Assembly: GCA_001566745.1 (NCBI GenBank)
Contig: KQ964451.1
Location: forward strand, 108,149-129,684
Origin: Conidiobolus coronatus NRRL 28638
Taxonomy: Eukaryota > Entomophthoromycota > Entomophthoromycetes > Entomophthorales > Conidiobolaceae
DNA length: 21,536 bases
Direction of reading: 5' to 3'
Positions 1 through 10,654 of this stretch are shown one piece after another (position 1 is the first letter of the stretch; every line of letters begins with the position of its first letter). The notes under the pieces were generated by a model, which was not told the origin of the DNA, ran no database searches, and was given only the letters and a program-made list of their open reading frames with translations. The position numbers and the translations under genes were made by a program.

Positions 1-531
1 AACTCTAATAACGAGATCTTTGCCTCTTCTACCATGCATAAATTTACCCTTGCCTCCATTTCCATTTTTAGCTTGGCATCTGTATTGTAAGTATGATAGA
101 GAATTTTCATTTGGATCAACTTTAATAATTACATTGCCACCAGGACCTCCGTTTCCACCATCTGGTGGGCCTTTTGGATGGAGAGGGTCACGACCAAAAC
201 TAGCTACTCCATCTCCTCCTTTTCCTCCACTAGCTCTAATAATTTTATGGTCTACAAAATTTCCACCCTATTAAAATATTATAAATAAAGTTTAATAGAT
301 AATCATTTAATTTACCTTGGATCTAAATTTATAATAAATATCTCTTGGTTTAGTGCTTTCATTAACCTCAACTTCTTCATTAGCTTCATTTTCTAAATGA
401 ACATTCTCAGCAATATTACTATTATCAAGCTTAATTTCGTTAAGTTGAAAACTTTTAAAGCTAAACTGTCTAATATTTCTATTAACACAAGTTCTTATAA
501 AGTTATTATTTAAACAGCTTTTTATAATCAT
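1..531 (-). CDS. MTG2: Mitochondrial Obg-family GTPase (5' part, truncated by window edge)
   Basis: Exon 1 is 316-531 and exon 2 is 1-267, running off the window. A 48-nt phase-0 intron (268-315, GTAAAT...AATAG) joins them. The visible 161 residues begin with about 70 residues rich in N, K, R and S that look like a mitochondrial targeting leader, starting at the ATG at 531. Exon 2 is the glycine-rich N-terminal Obg fold: GGKGGDGVASFGR, then PDGGNGGPGGNV, then NGGKGKFMHGRRGKDLVIRV just before the expected VP-GT motif. The G domain would lie outside the window. Known family role: Obg/Mtg2 proteins are GTPases that help assemble the large mitochondrial ribosomal subunit. The leader supports the mitochondrial rather than the cytosolic member; that step is inference. 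The gene is divergent from the Pumilio gene. Confidence 0.85.
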
Positions 532-813
532 CTGTTTTACTTTTATTTATTCTTGCATTAATAATTTTCAAATTATGCTACCCTTATTTAAAATAAATTA
601 ACGCTTATTTTATTTATGGGATTTATCTACTAAGTTAATCTAAATACTGTATTTGAAAATATGAAATATTATAAACAAAAATACTAAATGGTTTATCTTA
701 AAATTTGATTTTTATCGTTGTAATCGGATCTACTGTTAATTTACTTTTCTTATATTTTGATTTTGCACAGATAGATAACCAATCAATATTATCCAAGTGA
801 TCTTGATAGTGAG

Positions 814-840
814 TATATAAATCAGCATTTCAAAGTCACT
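814..840 (+). promoter_or_regulatory. Possible TATA plus initiator-like core promoter
   Basis: TATATAAATCAG at 814-825 is followed by TCACT at 836-840. The same arrangement occurs at 6514-6543 and, with TATAAATA, upstream of the SH3-protein gene at 14233-14258. No gene is recognised directly downstream here, so it may drive a non-coding transcript or be chance in AT-rich DNA. Confidence 0.25.
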
Positions 841-1370
841 CTAACAGTTAAAATATTTTGATGTAATGGTTTGATTTTAATCAAAATTAGCACTTCTTGT
901 AAAAACAATATGGGTATCAGATATTTTATATTACAAGGTATAGATAATCTAAGCTGTTTAAATTTTGAAAGCAATTCTTAAGCTTAATTTTCATTCTGCT
1001 TCAGTATATAGCATATTTTCAAATTTTAGTTCAATATTATAATGGCTGATATAGCTTTTAAATAGAATTTACTATTATAAAAAATTTGCTGCGATCAATT
1101 TAAGGCTGATTATAAATTAACCAGCTTTTAATCACATGGTGGTAGCTCAAAATTTGGTCAAATGCCAACTTTAATTATTAATAATAATCTACTTGATTAA
1201 TTTAAACTTATTGGCAAATATAGCTGAAACAAAGCTAATTTCTTATTAAATCACAAAAAAACTTTTTGCACATTGATTGATTAGACTTTTTGGATTTGAG
1301 TTTCGATAATTATAGTTAAAAATTTGAATTATATTGAGACTGACTTAAGATACAGCTATTATTTATGTTT

Positions 1371-1378
1371 TGACGTCA
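1371..1378. promoter_or_regulatory. TGACGTCA palindrome (CRE/ATF-type site)
   Basis: A perfect 8-bp palindrome matching the site of CREB/ATF-type bZIP factors. It lies 840 bp upstream of the MTG2 start and 1.6 kb upstream of the Pumilio start. The match is exact, but one site in 2.4 kb is weak evidence of function. Confidence 0.35.
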
Positions 1379-2321
1379 TTTAAGAACAATATCAAGATTG
1401 TAATTAATAATTGATGGTGATTAAGTCTGGATTATATTTAATTATCAAACGAAATCTGCTATTTTGGCTAGCTTTAGACAAAACATAGCTAGTATGAATG
1501 AAGTAGAGTATAAATAAACATATATACAATTAAAAGATACTAGAGTCCAATTGCAGGTTAGACCAGAATAATTATAAGGTTTTTAAGCTGTGTATAGAAA
1601 TTTAGCCCATTCTATAAATAGACAACTGTATGGGTATTTTTTAATGAATAAGTTATGGAACATCTTACTAACAAAGCCAGAACTGTCAGTACTGCTAATT
1701 GGTTTAGCATAAAATACTATATTTTAATGGATTTTCGAGCCACAAAAGAAATTAGTAAGTAAAAGGTAGAGCTGAGCACAAGTATTAATTGGATAAAAGG
1801 GATTTTATAAAAATAATATTAACCTTTAATATAAACTGATCCAATCTTGAAATGCATAAGCAGGTAAATTAATCTGAGCCTTGGTTTTATAAAAAGTAAA
1901 CAAACAAACGGCGAGTGGCATGCTTTTCACATTAATATATTTCGATATAGAAAATATGACAGTCGAAAGAGTGAGATTTTGTTAAGTTTAAAACCATTCC
2001 GTTAAATCTCTTATTATTCATTCTTGTGCTACTGAGCGATTGGTGTGAGATTATAAGGCGTTTTCACATTTTACTGATCACAAAAATAAATAAATATTCC
2101 TTAAATTGGCTGGTTATAGGTTAAAAGTGATATAGCGTTTGGTTTTAACTGGCATGTCACCTGCATTTTCAACTTTAATTAAGCTAAAATAATAATACTG
2201 AATATAAAACCTACCCCAAAAAGAAAACTTTTTAAAGCCTATTTATATGATTTCATATTTAATTTAGGTTTTATATTGGCAATGACACATTAAGACGTCA
2301 TTCGAAATTTAAATTGTGGAA

Positions 2322-2374
2322 CCAATGGGACAAACTATGATTGGCCATTAACCTTTATTCTCTACCATCATTGG
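2322..2374. promoter_or_regulatory. CCAAT-box cluster
   Basis: CCAAT is at 2322-2326 on the plus strand, and its reverse complement ATTGG is at 2340-2344 and 2370-2374. A further plus-strand CCAAT is at 2646-2650. Such boxes bind the HAP/NF-Y complex. They sit at the left edge of the pyrimidine-rich segment before the Pumilio gene, so they probably belong to its promoter. Confidence 0.4.
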
Positions 2375-2968
2375 CTGTTATATCTAACCCTATTCAATCC
2401 CCTATCAATCCTTTTTGAGTGGAACCGTATTTGGAAGAAAATTGTGCCAAAAGACATGCATTTCAATCAACATGTGCAAATATTGTAACTTGGATGATGG
2501 CTTTAAATTGATATGACCAAATTCAACCCAACATTTTTAAACTGTTAAGCAAATCATAGGCTTGTCGCTGAGTTCTCAACTTCATCCACTCTGAGTTAAA
2601 ACACCTTTGCCTTCTCAATCTCCTCCTCCTATTTTGTTTTTCTCACCAATCCTGTGATTGCTAGATTAATAATCACCTATTCCATTGCATTCAATTCTCT
2701 CCCAAAATTTTACCATTCATTTGCAATTCTGTGAAGTTTCAATAATATAAAATTCTTAAATAGCCATATAGCTTGTTATTGCATAGCTTACACTTTTGCT
2801 CTTGAATCCTTTCTTGTATTTTTTCACCTGAATATTATTCTTAAAACTTGTTCAACTTAATTCTCTTTCGAGGATTGTTGTTTTGTATTTATTATATTTG
2901 TAATTCTAAATATTTTGTATTATTTAATTTTGTATTGATTAACAAGTTCGCTGCCTTGATTGCAAGTG

Positions 2969-5608
2969 ATGATTCCTTTATATTCTCGCCCACCCTCTCA
3001 CGAGACTAAATATTATAGCTCAAACTACTCTTCCCAAATACCTTCGGAAAGAGTATTAAATGGCAACACACCAAGTTCTAGACCACCTTTTAATCCTCCA
3101 AGACGCGTATCTTTAATTGACACTAAAGTTCATGTAAGCTTAACTCAGGTATATTTTTTATTAGATACTAACCTACATACATAGAATCATACCTATGGAG
3201 CACCTGGTTTATCACTTAGAGTAAGCTTTTCTTTATTTTTTCTCTTTCGATTTTATAACCTAAGATTATTTTAGACTGAGAAATTGACCGAAAATACTAG
3301 CAAATTATATGATCATCCTTTATCGCCAAATTCGATAAATAACGGCTATCATTTTGGCGAAGCTGCTGGCGTTCCTTCTAGACCTGGGTTTATCTCCCCT
3401 ATTCGTTCTCAAAGTGCTATATTTCCTGACCAATTTCCGACGATGTTTAATCCTTTAACTTCGCCGATCAGTAATCCACCTTTAAAACCATTTGCTAGAC
3501 CAAGTAATCCTCCTGCTAAACAATATCCAGCCCAACAGATGGTCACTTCTCCTACTAATGATGCTAATGGAATCGCAGCCAGATCAGTTCCCGTGTCTAG
3601 ACGCAATTCAAATGAATTTGCTGATCTTTGGCAAAATATAGAAAATTATACCAAGCAAAAAGACACCTATACTAGCAAGGCACCTCAGCACCGCTTATCT
3701 TCCAGTCCTTCGATGCCACCTCATTTCAATTCAAGTCTCTTTGACGACGATAATGATTTAGATTTACCTGCTGATGAAGGTAAAGCTTCTTCTTATGTTC
3801 GCAGATTTCTCCAACAAACTTGTGAAGATGGAAAATTCCCTATTCTTGTAAAAAGGGATGACGTTAACGGAACTCTTTCTGCTTCTTCCGCTGCTTTAGA
3901 TTTGGCCTCTTTTAATCATCATTTTGATCATCATCTTAATACTACCTCTCAGCTAACTTCAGCTTTATCTTTACAAGGTATGCATCCTTTAACCGGACAC
4001 CAAAAATCTACTTCTTTCCATAATAGATATAGCTTAACCAATAGCCCCCCTTCTTTACCCTCTGATCGCCCTGGTCTTGGAAACCGCGCTTTTTCAATGA
4101 TTGCGCCAAAATCTAATTTAAACCATTTCCATCAAAATTCTAGAACCGAAGAATCCCATCGCCAATCCCAAAACAAAGATACCGATAGTGTTCCTGCTGG
4201 AATTTGTAGGTATTATTTGGGCGGGCATTGCGCAAAAGGGGATCGTTGTATTTATATTCATTCTACCTCACCACCTAATGCTAAACCAGTAAGCATTAGC
4301 GGCCCTTTAGGTTCTCAGCAAAGAGCTTCTAATCAACATAACCATGGCCAACATTCTACTCAAGCAAGTAGAAATAACAATAATAACCATAGCCACGGAG
4401 CTAGTCATAATGGGTCTAATAATACCAGCGGTAATAATACTAACAATAGTAATACACCCAAGTCTAATAGCAGAAGAGTAAATGACATTGAAAGCAAAAC
4501 TAGCCAAATTGAAGCACGATTCACCCGAGGCAATGAAGACTTAGTAGGAGAGATTTATCCACTCTGTAAAGATCAGCATGGATGCCGATATATTCAAAAG
4601 CGTTTAGAGGATCCCAACTCTAAATTTATTGATCAAGTTTATTCTGAAGTTTTAGATCACTTTGTTGAACTAATGACCGATCCTTTTGGCAACTATTTGT
4701 GCCAGAAACTCTTAGAACATTGCTCCGATGCTCAAAGATATAAATTAGTTGCTCAGGTCTCTAGTGACTTGATTAAAATCTCTTTGAATATGCACGGTAC
4801 TCGTGCTGTTCAAAAGATGATCGAGTTTCTTTCATCTGATGAGCAAGTCAAGCTTGTTACTAATGCAATTGGAGGAAATGTTGTCACTTTAATTAAGGAT
4901 TTAAACGGTAATCATGTAATTCAAAAATGTCTTAATAGACTTCGTCCTGAAGACAACCAATTTATTTATGACTCAGTTTGTAAAGACTGTATCGTTGTAG
5001 CTACTCATCGTCATGGATGTTGCGTTTTACAAAGATGTATTGATCATGCATCTAAACAACAAAAGGATCAGCTTGTCGCCGAAATTAACCGTAACGGGCT
5101 TGAGCTGGTTCAAGATCCATTCGGAAACTACGTTGTACAATATGTTTTAGACCTTGGTATAGAAAACTACTCTTCCCAATTAATTAGACACTTTTTCGGT
5201 CATGTATGCAGCTTATCCATGCAAAAGTTCAGCTCTAATGTCATAGAAAAATGCATTCGTGTAGCTCAATCTGATATTAGATCAGTTTTAATTCAAGAGA
5301 TTATGAACAAAGATAAGCTTGTAGAGTTAATGCGTGACTCTTATGCCAATTATGTAGTCCAAACTTCTTTAGATTATGCTCTTCCAGATCAGCGCAATCA
5401 GCTCATTGAAGTCATCAAGCCTCTCTTACCTCACGTTCGCACCTCAACTTATGGTAAACGTATCCAGACTCGCTTGCAAAAGGAACTCAACAACACTGGT
5501 CATGGCCATGAGTCATTATACTCAACCAGTGGTAGTCCCCCTCACGCCTTTGAATCCTTGACCAAGATGTATGATGAAAAGTACCGCTCTACTACCCTCT
5601 CTCAGTAA
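2969..5608 (+). CDS. Pumilio-family (PUF) RNA-binding protein with CCCH zinc finger, Mpt5-like
   Basis: Three exons, 2969-3148, 3185-3220 and 3275-5608, encode 849 aa. The introns are 36 nt, with a perfect TACTAAC branch site at 3166-3172, and 54 nt; both are phase 0. The N-terminal half is low-complexity (S, P, N, H). A zinc finger C-x7-C-x5-C-x3-H lies at about residues 383-401, followed by an N/H/S-rich linker. A Pumilio homology domain spans about 480-810 and has eight repeats, visible as QHGCRYIQ, PFGNYLCQ, MHGTRAVQ, LNGNHVIQ, RHGCCVLQ, PFGNYVVQ, KFSSNVIE and SYANYVVQ. Known family role: sequence-specific binding of mRNA 3' UTRs in the cytoplasm, usually repressing translation or promoting decay. 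The repeat residues predict recognition of UGUAUAUA. The start is the first ATG of the open exon; a TTG nine bases upstream is in frame but unlikely to be used. Confidence 0.93.
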
Positions 5609-6309
5609 TTTTATTTTGTACTTATTTAATTTTATCGTCATTTTATTCTCACACAACTTGTGTTGGTTAATTCACCAGTCTCTTATCTGATTAATGTATT
5701 TGTTATTATTTTACCATTTCCTTACAAGGCAACCCCCTCACACATCAAAAATTCACCTGCTATCATGTAACTATTCCTCTCCTTTAAATGGCTTAAACCA
5801 TTCCTTACCCTCCTTTCCCCATTGTCTAAAATTTCTCTATACACAACCCCTAATCCTACTAATTTTTGTATGTTATACTTTCTAACCCTGTAATCTTACT
5901 AAAAATGTTAATTAAATTAATTATTATATATACACAATATTACTTCATTAAAACTTTTTAAATCATCATTGTTTGCTTATTATTTATATATATTTATTGA
6001 ATACATAAATTTTTAAGCTTATTTCTGTTTAAGCTCTTGATCATTTAACGAATTTTAATAGCAGTCATCTATCCTTATTAAGTTAAGATGTGCTTTAGTT
6101 ATCAAGCTGTTACTTTGTTTCGTTGATAGCTATTTATACGCTTAACAAAGAATATATCTAGAATTGTAGATTCACATAATATTGGCATTGCATTGTTGCG
6201 TTGTACTAGATACTTTAAGCTCACAAACTTGGCAGAGACTAAGTTTTATTATGGCAGTTTCATATTTTTGCGTTTAAATTATTTTGAAATCAAAACAAAC
6301 AATAGAAGG

Positions 6310-6447
6310 ATGATTATATTAGATAATGATGATATAAAGAGCTTAAATGAATTTTGTACATTGGCTAACTACAAATTAGTATACCAAGTGTTATCAAACA
6401 CTATGTTTAAATTGCCCGAGCAGTGTTTACAATGTTTCAACTTATGA
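6310..6447 (+). other. Dubious 45-aa ORF, unrecognised
   Basis: Open from an ATG at 6310 to a TGA-free end at 6445-6447; the frame stays open about 117 nt upstream of the ATG. The tail FKLPEQCLQCFNL faintly recalls the start of an F-box, but there is no supporting homology and no spliced extension could be assembled. It could be a gene relic or chance. Reported only because it is the longest open stretch in this spacer. Confidence 0.12.
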
Positions 6448-6513
6448 TTAATTGATTCATTATAGTATATTAACATTTATAAACCAGTTTGCTAGGTGCT
6501 TGATATAAGAAAA

Positions 6514-6543
6514 TATATAAATCAGTATGCTTTGTAAATCACT
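6514..6543 (+). promoter_or_regulatory. Possible TATA plus initiator-like core promoter
   Basis: TATATAAATCAG at 6514-6525 is identical over 12 bp to 814-825, and TCACT follows at 6539-6543. It lies 1.1 kb before HIS4, so it is either a distal start or unrelated to HIS4. Confidence 0.2.
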
Positions 6544-7386
6544 AGTCGTTCATAACTGGTGTCAATAGTGCCTATTCTACCTAAAACAAATTCTAAAAAG
6601 AAACTATTTCCTAATCAAGTATTAGTGTATCCATAATTTCTATTATAAAATTTATTATTAAAAAGAAACAAGCCTACTACAAATATTACCCACTATATGT
6701 GTATTTCATATACTTGACATTCTAATAAAAAATACCAAAATTAACTTTAGTATAATAGAAGATTTATAATTATATTTAGAAAAATCGAATCTGGGGCTAA
6801 TCAGCATCTTCTTTTTATCAAGGTTAATTTTAAATATACGTTACACTTATCTTATATAGAACTTTTTGTATTCAAGTTACAGAATCTAGAGATCTGAGAT
6901 TAAACTAATTGGCCAAAAATATAACCCGCAAAATGCTTGTTTTTATAAAAAGTTACAACATAATTTGTAGCATATAAACATGAAGTACTAATTGTATTTT
7001 AAACTGAGATTATAAGGAGAATTGATGATCTAATATTTGCTAAATCTTAATGTGGTAAGATTTTATCAGTGCTAATATTTTCCAATTTTCAAATAGTTTT
7101 TGAGCATAAATATCTTATAATACTTAAGTAATACTGCATTATGAAATGATTGCTACTTTTTACAGCTGATTTTGTTTACTATCAGATCCCGTTGGTTATG
7201 TAAAAGATATTTGAAAAATATAAAATATAGTGTTACAAATATACTTTATTTTAGAATATTTGCTACATTTACTCAAAATAATAAAACATAATTCAAATTT
7301 CGGTTAATATATTGAATTTTTGATGATGTGATTAAAGATGTAAAGCGTGAGGTAGTCTTAAGGTTACACATCCAAATAGAAGCTAC

Positions 7387-7393
7387 TGAGTCA
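7387..7393. promoter_or_regulatory. Gcn4/Cpc1-type site TGAGTCA upstream of HIS4
   Basis: An exact match to the consensus TGA(C/G)TCA bound by the bZIP activator of fungal general amino-acid control, 242 bp upstream of the HIS4 start. Known: yeast HIS4 is activated by Gcn4 through such sites. That this copy works here is inference. Confidence 0.55.
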
Positions 7394-7634
7394 TACTGTA
7401 TCGATGCCACTTGAGCCATTTTGAGTTTAATTTTAATGGATTGTCTATTTTTGTAAATATACCTCAATTTGATTTTTTCTCAAATTTGATTAGATATCTT
7501 ACCCTTAAAAAGGATTGATGTCATAATTAACCCTAATTTAAGAAATTTAATAATAATTTCTATCATCCTACATTAAGCATCTTTTACTTCTATTCTTATT
7601 AAAATTATACTTTATTACTTAGTTAAAACATATA

Positions 7635-10349
7635 ATGATCGTTCCAATTATTAGTACTGAAGATTATTTATCTCCAGACGAACTAACTAATTCTTTACTC
7701 ATTTTGCCACAGGTGATCATCTCTTGTACTTTAGACCACGAATTGGAATTACTCTTGCAATATCTGAAAGAAGACCCTACCTCTCAAGCTTCTCTAACCG
7801 TGTTATTATCTCCTCACTTTTTAGACCAGACCGTTTCTCTTTTAGACTTAGGTGTAACAAAAGTTATTTATAAATGTTCCCAGCCAAACCTTTTACAGGA
7901 CTGTTTAAATAATGCTACTGACTTCCCCTCTGATAGAGTAGGCTGTTATATAGACTTAGATACCTGTAAAGATACCTTCATTTCCAATATTCCCACATTA
8001 GTTCAAACCTTTACCTGGCTTGGTTTTTATGGAGAAAACTCTCAAAAAACTCAAGAGCGTACCGAATTTGCCACTAGATTAAATTCTTCCCAATGTAAAG
8101 TTTATTCAGGGACCTGGTATCTTTCCATAAAAAATAATATCAGTGATATCAAAGAGTTGCTTCAATTTGGAGTATTACCTGTCATTGAAAGTTCCAATTT
8201 ATCTCTGGCTGAAAATGACTCTGCAAAAATTAACCTTGGTGATGCCATTGTTGCCGGATTAGTAACTGATCGTGAAGACCAGCTCTATACAACTTGCGTA
8301 GTTGATGAGTATGAAGAGCTTCTGGGGTTAGTTTACTCTTCTTCTGAAAGTATTAAAGAAAGTCTAAAAATTAGACAAGGTGTGTATCAATCGAGAAAGA
8401 GAGGCCTTTGGCATAAAGGACAGACTTCGGGCGCAACTCAAGATTTACTTCAAGTTAATGTTGACTGTGATCGTGACGTGTTAAAATTTAGAGTGGCTCA
8501 GCATCGCGAAGGCTTTTGTCACTTAAATACTTGGACTTGTTTCGGACCTTCGAAAGGAATATCTGCTCTTAGTCGCTCTATCAAAAAGCGCAAACTAGAA
8601 GCTCCAGAAGGCTCATACACCCACAGGTTATTTAGCGATCATGAATTGTTAAATTCTAAGCTCATGGAAGAAGCTGAAGAGCTTTGCGAAGCTAAATCTG
8701 CACAAGAAGCTGCATGGGAGGCTGCAGACTTGATTTATTTTGCTCTTGTTAAGTGTACCAGTCTAGGTGCTAGCTTGTCTGATGTTGAGGCTCACTTAGA
8801 TCGCCGCTCGCTTACAATTACTCGTAGAGCTGGCAATGCTAAGCCCAAATGGTCTAAGAACCTTGAACTTCAGAAAATATCAGCAATTGAGAACTCGAAG
8901 CTCCAACAGCAACAACTTTCTCCTTCCTCTTCGACTAATCCTCAAACTGAGTCAATTAACCAAGCTCTTGCCAATTTACAAGCCAACTCTAGCTCTAATG
9001 CTGAGATACCACCTGTTGCTGAAGCTCGAATCCAAATGCAATCATACTTTTTGAATGAAATTTCTGCTAACGAGAGATCTAGCTTATTGAATAGACCAAT
9101 TCTTCAATCTAAAGAAATCCAATCTAGAGTTGAACCAATTTTGCATGAAGTTAGGATCCACGGAGATGCTGCTTTATTGGACTTTACCGCTAAGTTTGAT
9201 CGTGTTAAATTAGAAAAAACTCACTTGGCTGCTCCTTTCCCACCTGAGACGATGACTATTCCAGATGAAGTTAAGAAATCAATTGATTTAGCTTTTGAAA
9301 ACGTGTTCAAATTCCATAAAGCTCAATACTCTGATAAAACTCTGGAAATTGAAACCATGCCAGGAGTTGTATGCACTCGTTTTCCACGTCCTATTCAAAG
9401 AGTTGGCCTATACGTTCCAGGAGGTAGTGCAATTTTGCCTAGCTCCACTTATATGCTAGGAATTCCCGCAATGGTTGCCGGCTGTGAAGAAATTTTGGTT
9501 TGCACACCACCTCGTAGTGATGGTACAATTGCACCAGAGGTTGTATACGTTGCTAACAAGATTGGCGCTTCTATGATTGTTATGGCAGGTGGTGCTCAAG
9601 CTGTAGCTGCAATGGCATACGGAACTCAAACTATTCCGAAGGTTGATAAAATCTGCGGACCTGGAAATCAGTATGTTACTTGTGCTAAAATGATTGTTCA
9701 AAATGACCCTACTGCAATGGTCTCTATTGATATGCCTGCTGGACCCTCGGAGCTTTTGGTAATTGCTGATTCATCTGCTACTCCTAAATATATTGCATCA
9801 GATTTACTAAGCCAAGCTGAACATGGGCCTGATAGTCAAGTTGTTCTAGTTACTGTTGATCTTGATGATGAGTCAGTAACAGCAATTGAAGATGAATTAC
9901 ACAGGCAAGCCTCAGTTCTCCCACGTGTAGATATTGTACGCGAAAGTATTCCAAAGAGTGTGCTATTAAGAGTAGATACAATTGATGAAGCCATCCAGTT
10001 TTCTAACGATTATGCTCCAGAACATTTGATTATTCAAACTGACAGCTCGGTTTCATTAATTCCTAGGATTTTGAATGCTGGATCAGTCTTTTTGGGCCAT
10101 TACTCACCAGAAAGTTGTGGTGATTACGCTTCTGGAACAAACCATACCCTCCCTACTTATGGCTATGCAAAGATGTATTCTGGTGTAAACGTTGATTCTT
10201 TCTTAAAATATATCACATCACAATATTTGACCAAAGAAGGTCTCAACCTAATTGGCGATGCCGTTGAAATTTTAGCACACACAGAAGGTCTTCAAGCTCA
10301 TAGAAACGCTGTTACCGTTAGATTGCAAGATATCAGAGCATCTAAATAA
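7635..10349 (+). CDS. HIS4: Histidine biosynthesis trifunctional protein (HisI-HisE-HisD fusion)
   Basis: A single uninterrupted exon encoding 904 aa; the yeast protein is about 800. It catalyses phosphoribosyl-ATP pyrophosphohydrolase, phosphoribosyl-AMP cyclohydrolase and histidinol dehydrogenase steps 2, 3 and 9-10 of histidine synthesis in the cytosol. A roughly 200-aa fungal N-terminal region precedes the cyclohydrolase, which shows SRKRGLWHKGQTSG, DCDRD at 277-281 and FCHLNTWTCF. The pyrophosphohydrolase has MEEAEELCEA and WEAADLIYF around 340-375. A Q/S-rich linker (about 415-465) leads to histidinol dehydrogenase (about 470-904), with GLYVPGG, LSQAEHG, the catalytic pair in APEHL (E796/H797), CGDYASGTNH and a C-terminal AHRNAVTVR. 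All catalytic motifs are intact. The ATG at 7635 gives MIVPI, like the yeast start. The extra length is mostly in the N-terminal region and linker. Confidence 0.97.
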   Translation: MIVPIISTEDYLSPDELTNSLLILPQVIISCTLDHELELLLQYLKEDPTSQASLTVLLSPHFLDQTVSLLDLGVTKVIYKCSQPNLLQDCLNNATDFPSDRVGCYIDLDTCKDTFISNIPTLVQTFTWLGFYGENSQKTQERTEFATRLNSSQCKVYSGTWYLSIKNNISDIKELLQFGVLPVIESSNLSLAENDSAKINLGDAIVAGLVTDREDQLYTTCVVDEYEELLGLVYSSSESIKESLKIRQGVYQSRKRGLWHKGQTSGATQDLLQVNVDCDRDVLKFRVAQHREGFCHLNTWTCFGPSKGISALSRSIKKRKLEAPEGSYTHRLFSDHELLNSKLMEEAEELCEAKSAQEAAWEAADLIYFALVKCTSLGASLSDVEAHLDRRSLTITRRAGNAKPKWSKNLELQKISAIENSKLQQQQLSPSSSTNPQTESINQALANLQANSSSNAEIPPVAEARIQMQSYFLNEISANERSSLLNRPILQSKEIQSRVEPILHEVRIHGDAALLDFTAKFDRVKLEKTHLAAPFPPETMTIPDEVKKSIDLAFENVFKFHKAQYSDKTLEIETMPGVVCTRFPRPIQRVGLYVPGGSAILPSSTYMLGIPAMVAGCEEILVCTPPRSDGTIAPEVVYVANKIGASMIVMAGGAQAVAAMAYGTQTIPKVDKICGPGNQYVTCAKMIVQNDPTAMVSIDMPAGPSELLVIADSSATPKYIASDLLSQAEHGPDSQVVLVTVDLDDESVTAIEDELHRQASVLPRVDIVRESIPKSVLLRVDTIDEAIQFSNDYAPEHLIIQTDSSVSLIPRILNAGSVFLGHYSPESCGDYASGTNHTLPTYGYAKMYSGVNVDSFLKYITSQYLTKEGLNLIGDAVEILAHTEGLQAHRNAVTVRLQDIRASK

Positions 10350-10654
10350 TTTAACTCTGTCCTTTATCACTAAATAAAAACATTAAGCATAGTATTTTAT
10401 TTTTAAGCTTTAAGTATTGTATATTAATAATAAAACATTCATTGAAGTCTTTTTTAAATTTTTTAAGCTTTTGCTATCACAATTTGACTTAATTTTCCTA
10501 TTGAGTTACAGTGTTAATTTATCCTAAATAAAATAATGAAAAATAGAGTTCAATTTCTTGTGTAAGGGATTGGATTTAATGATATTGCAAAAATTAAAAA
10601 TTAGTTGATTATCATAAAGCTGTATAGAATTTTATTAAACATTAATTTAAATTA
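10350..10654. other. Convergent 3' spacer, HIS4 / CBR1
   Basis: A 305-bp AT-rich gap holding the 3' UTRs of two convergent genes. AATAAA at 10373-10378 (plus) is 24 bp after the HIS4 stop. AATAAA on the minus strand at 10631-10636 is about 18 bp after the CBR1 stop. Nothing else was recognised. Confidence 0.5.

Larger units (their letters stand above)
532..2968. other. Long divergent intergenic region, MTG2 / Pumilio gene
   Basis: About 2.4 kb with no convincing coding exon on either strand. The left two thirds is very AT-rich and stop-dense. From about 2300 the plus strand becomes pyrimidine-rich, with CCAAT boxes and C/T runs, and probably holds the promoter and leader of the Pumilio gene. 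A TGACGTCA palindrome lies at 1371-1378, and a TATA-like element followed by TCACT at 814-840. No tRNA-like T-arm was found. Confidence 0.6.
5609..7634. other. Intergenic region, Pumilio gene / HIS4
   Basis: About 2 kb. The first 280 bp is pyrimidine-rich on the plus strand and probably contains the Pumilio 3' UTR. The rest is AT-rich. It holds a dubious short ORF at 6310-6447, a TATA/TCACT arrangement at 6514-6543 and a Gcn4-type site at 7387-7393. No other coding exon was recognised. Confidence 0.55.

Noticed and set aside
1644-1712. Short ORF starting MNKLWNILL (22 aa)
   Set aside because: It is a very short hydrophobic peptide with no leader context, no splice partner and no homology; such ORFs are expected by chance.
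1900-2080. Stem-forming segment considered as a snoRNA or tRNA
   Set aside because: No convincing C/D or H/ACA box pair and no tRNA T-arm; CTGA near its end is expected by chance.
6193-6447. 84-codon open frame starting at TTG
   Set aside because: It needs a TTG start, has no recognisable homology and could not be extended by splicing. Only the ATG-led 45-aa part is listed, at very low confidence.
7273-7467. Minus-strand 64-codon frame upstream of HIS4
   Set aside because: It has low-complexity composition and no homology, and it lies in a probable promoter.
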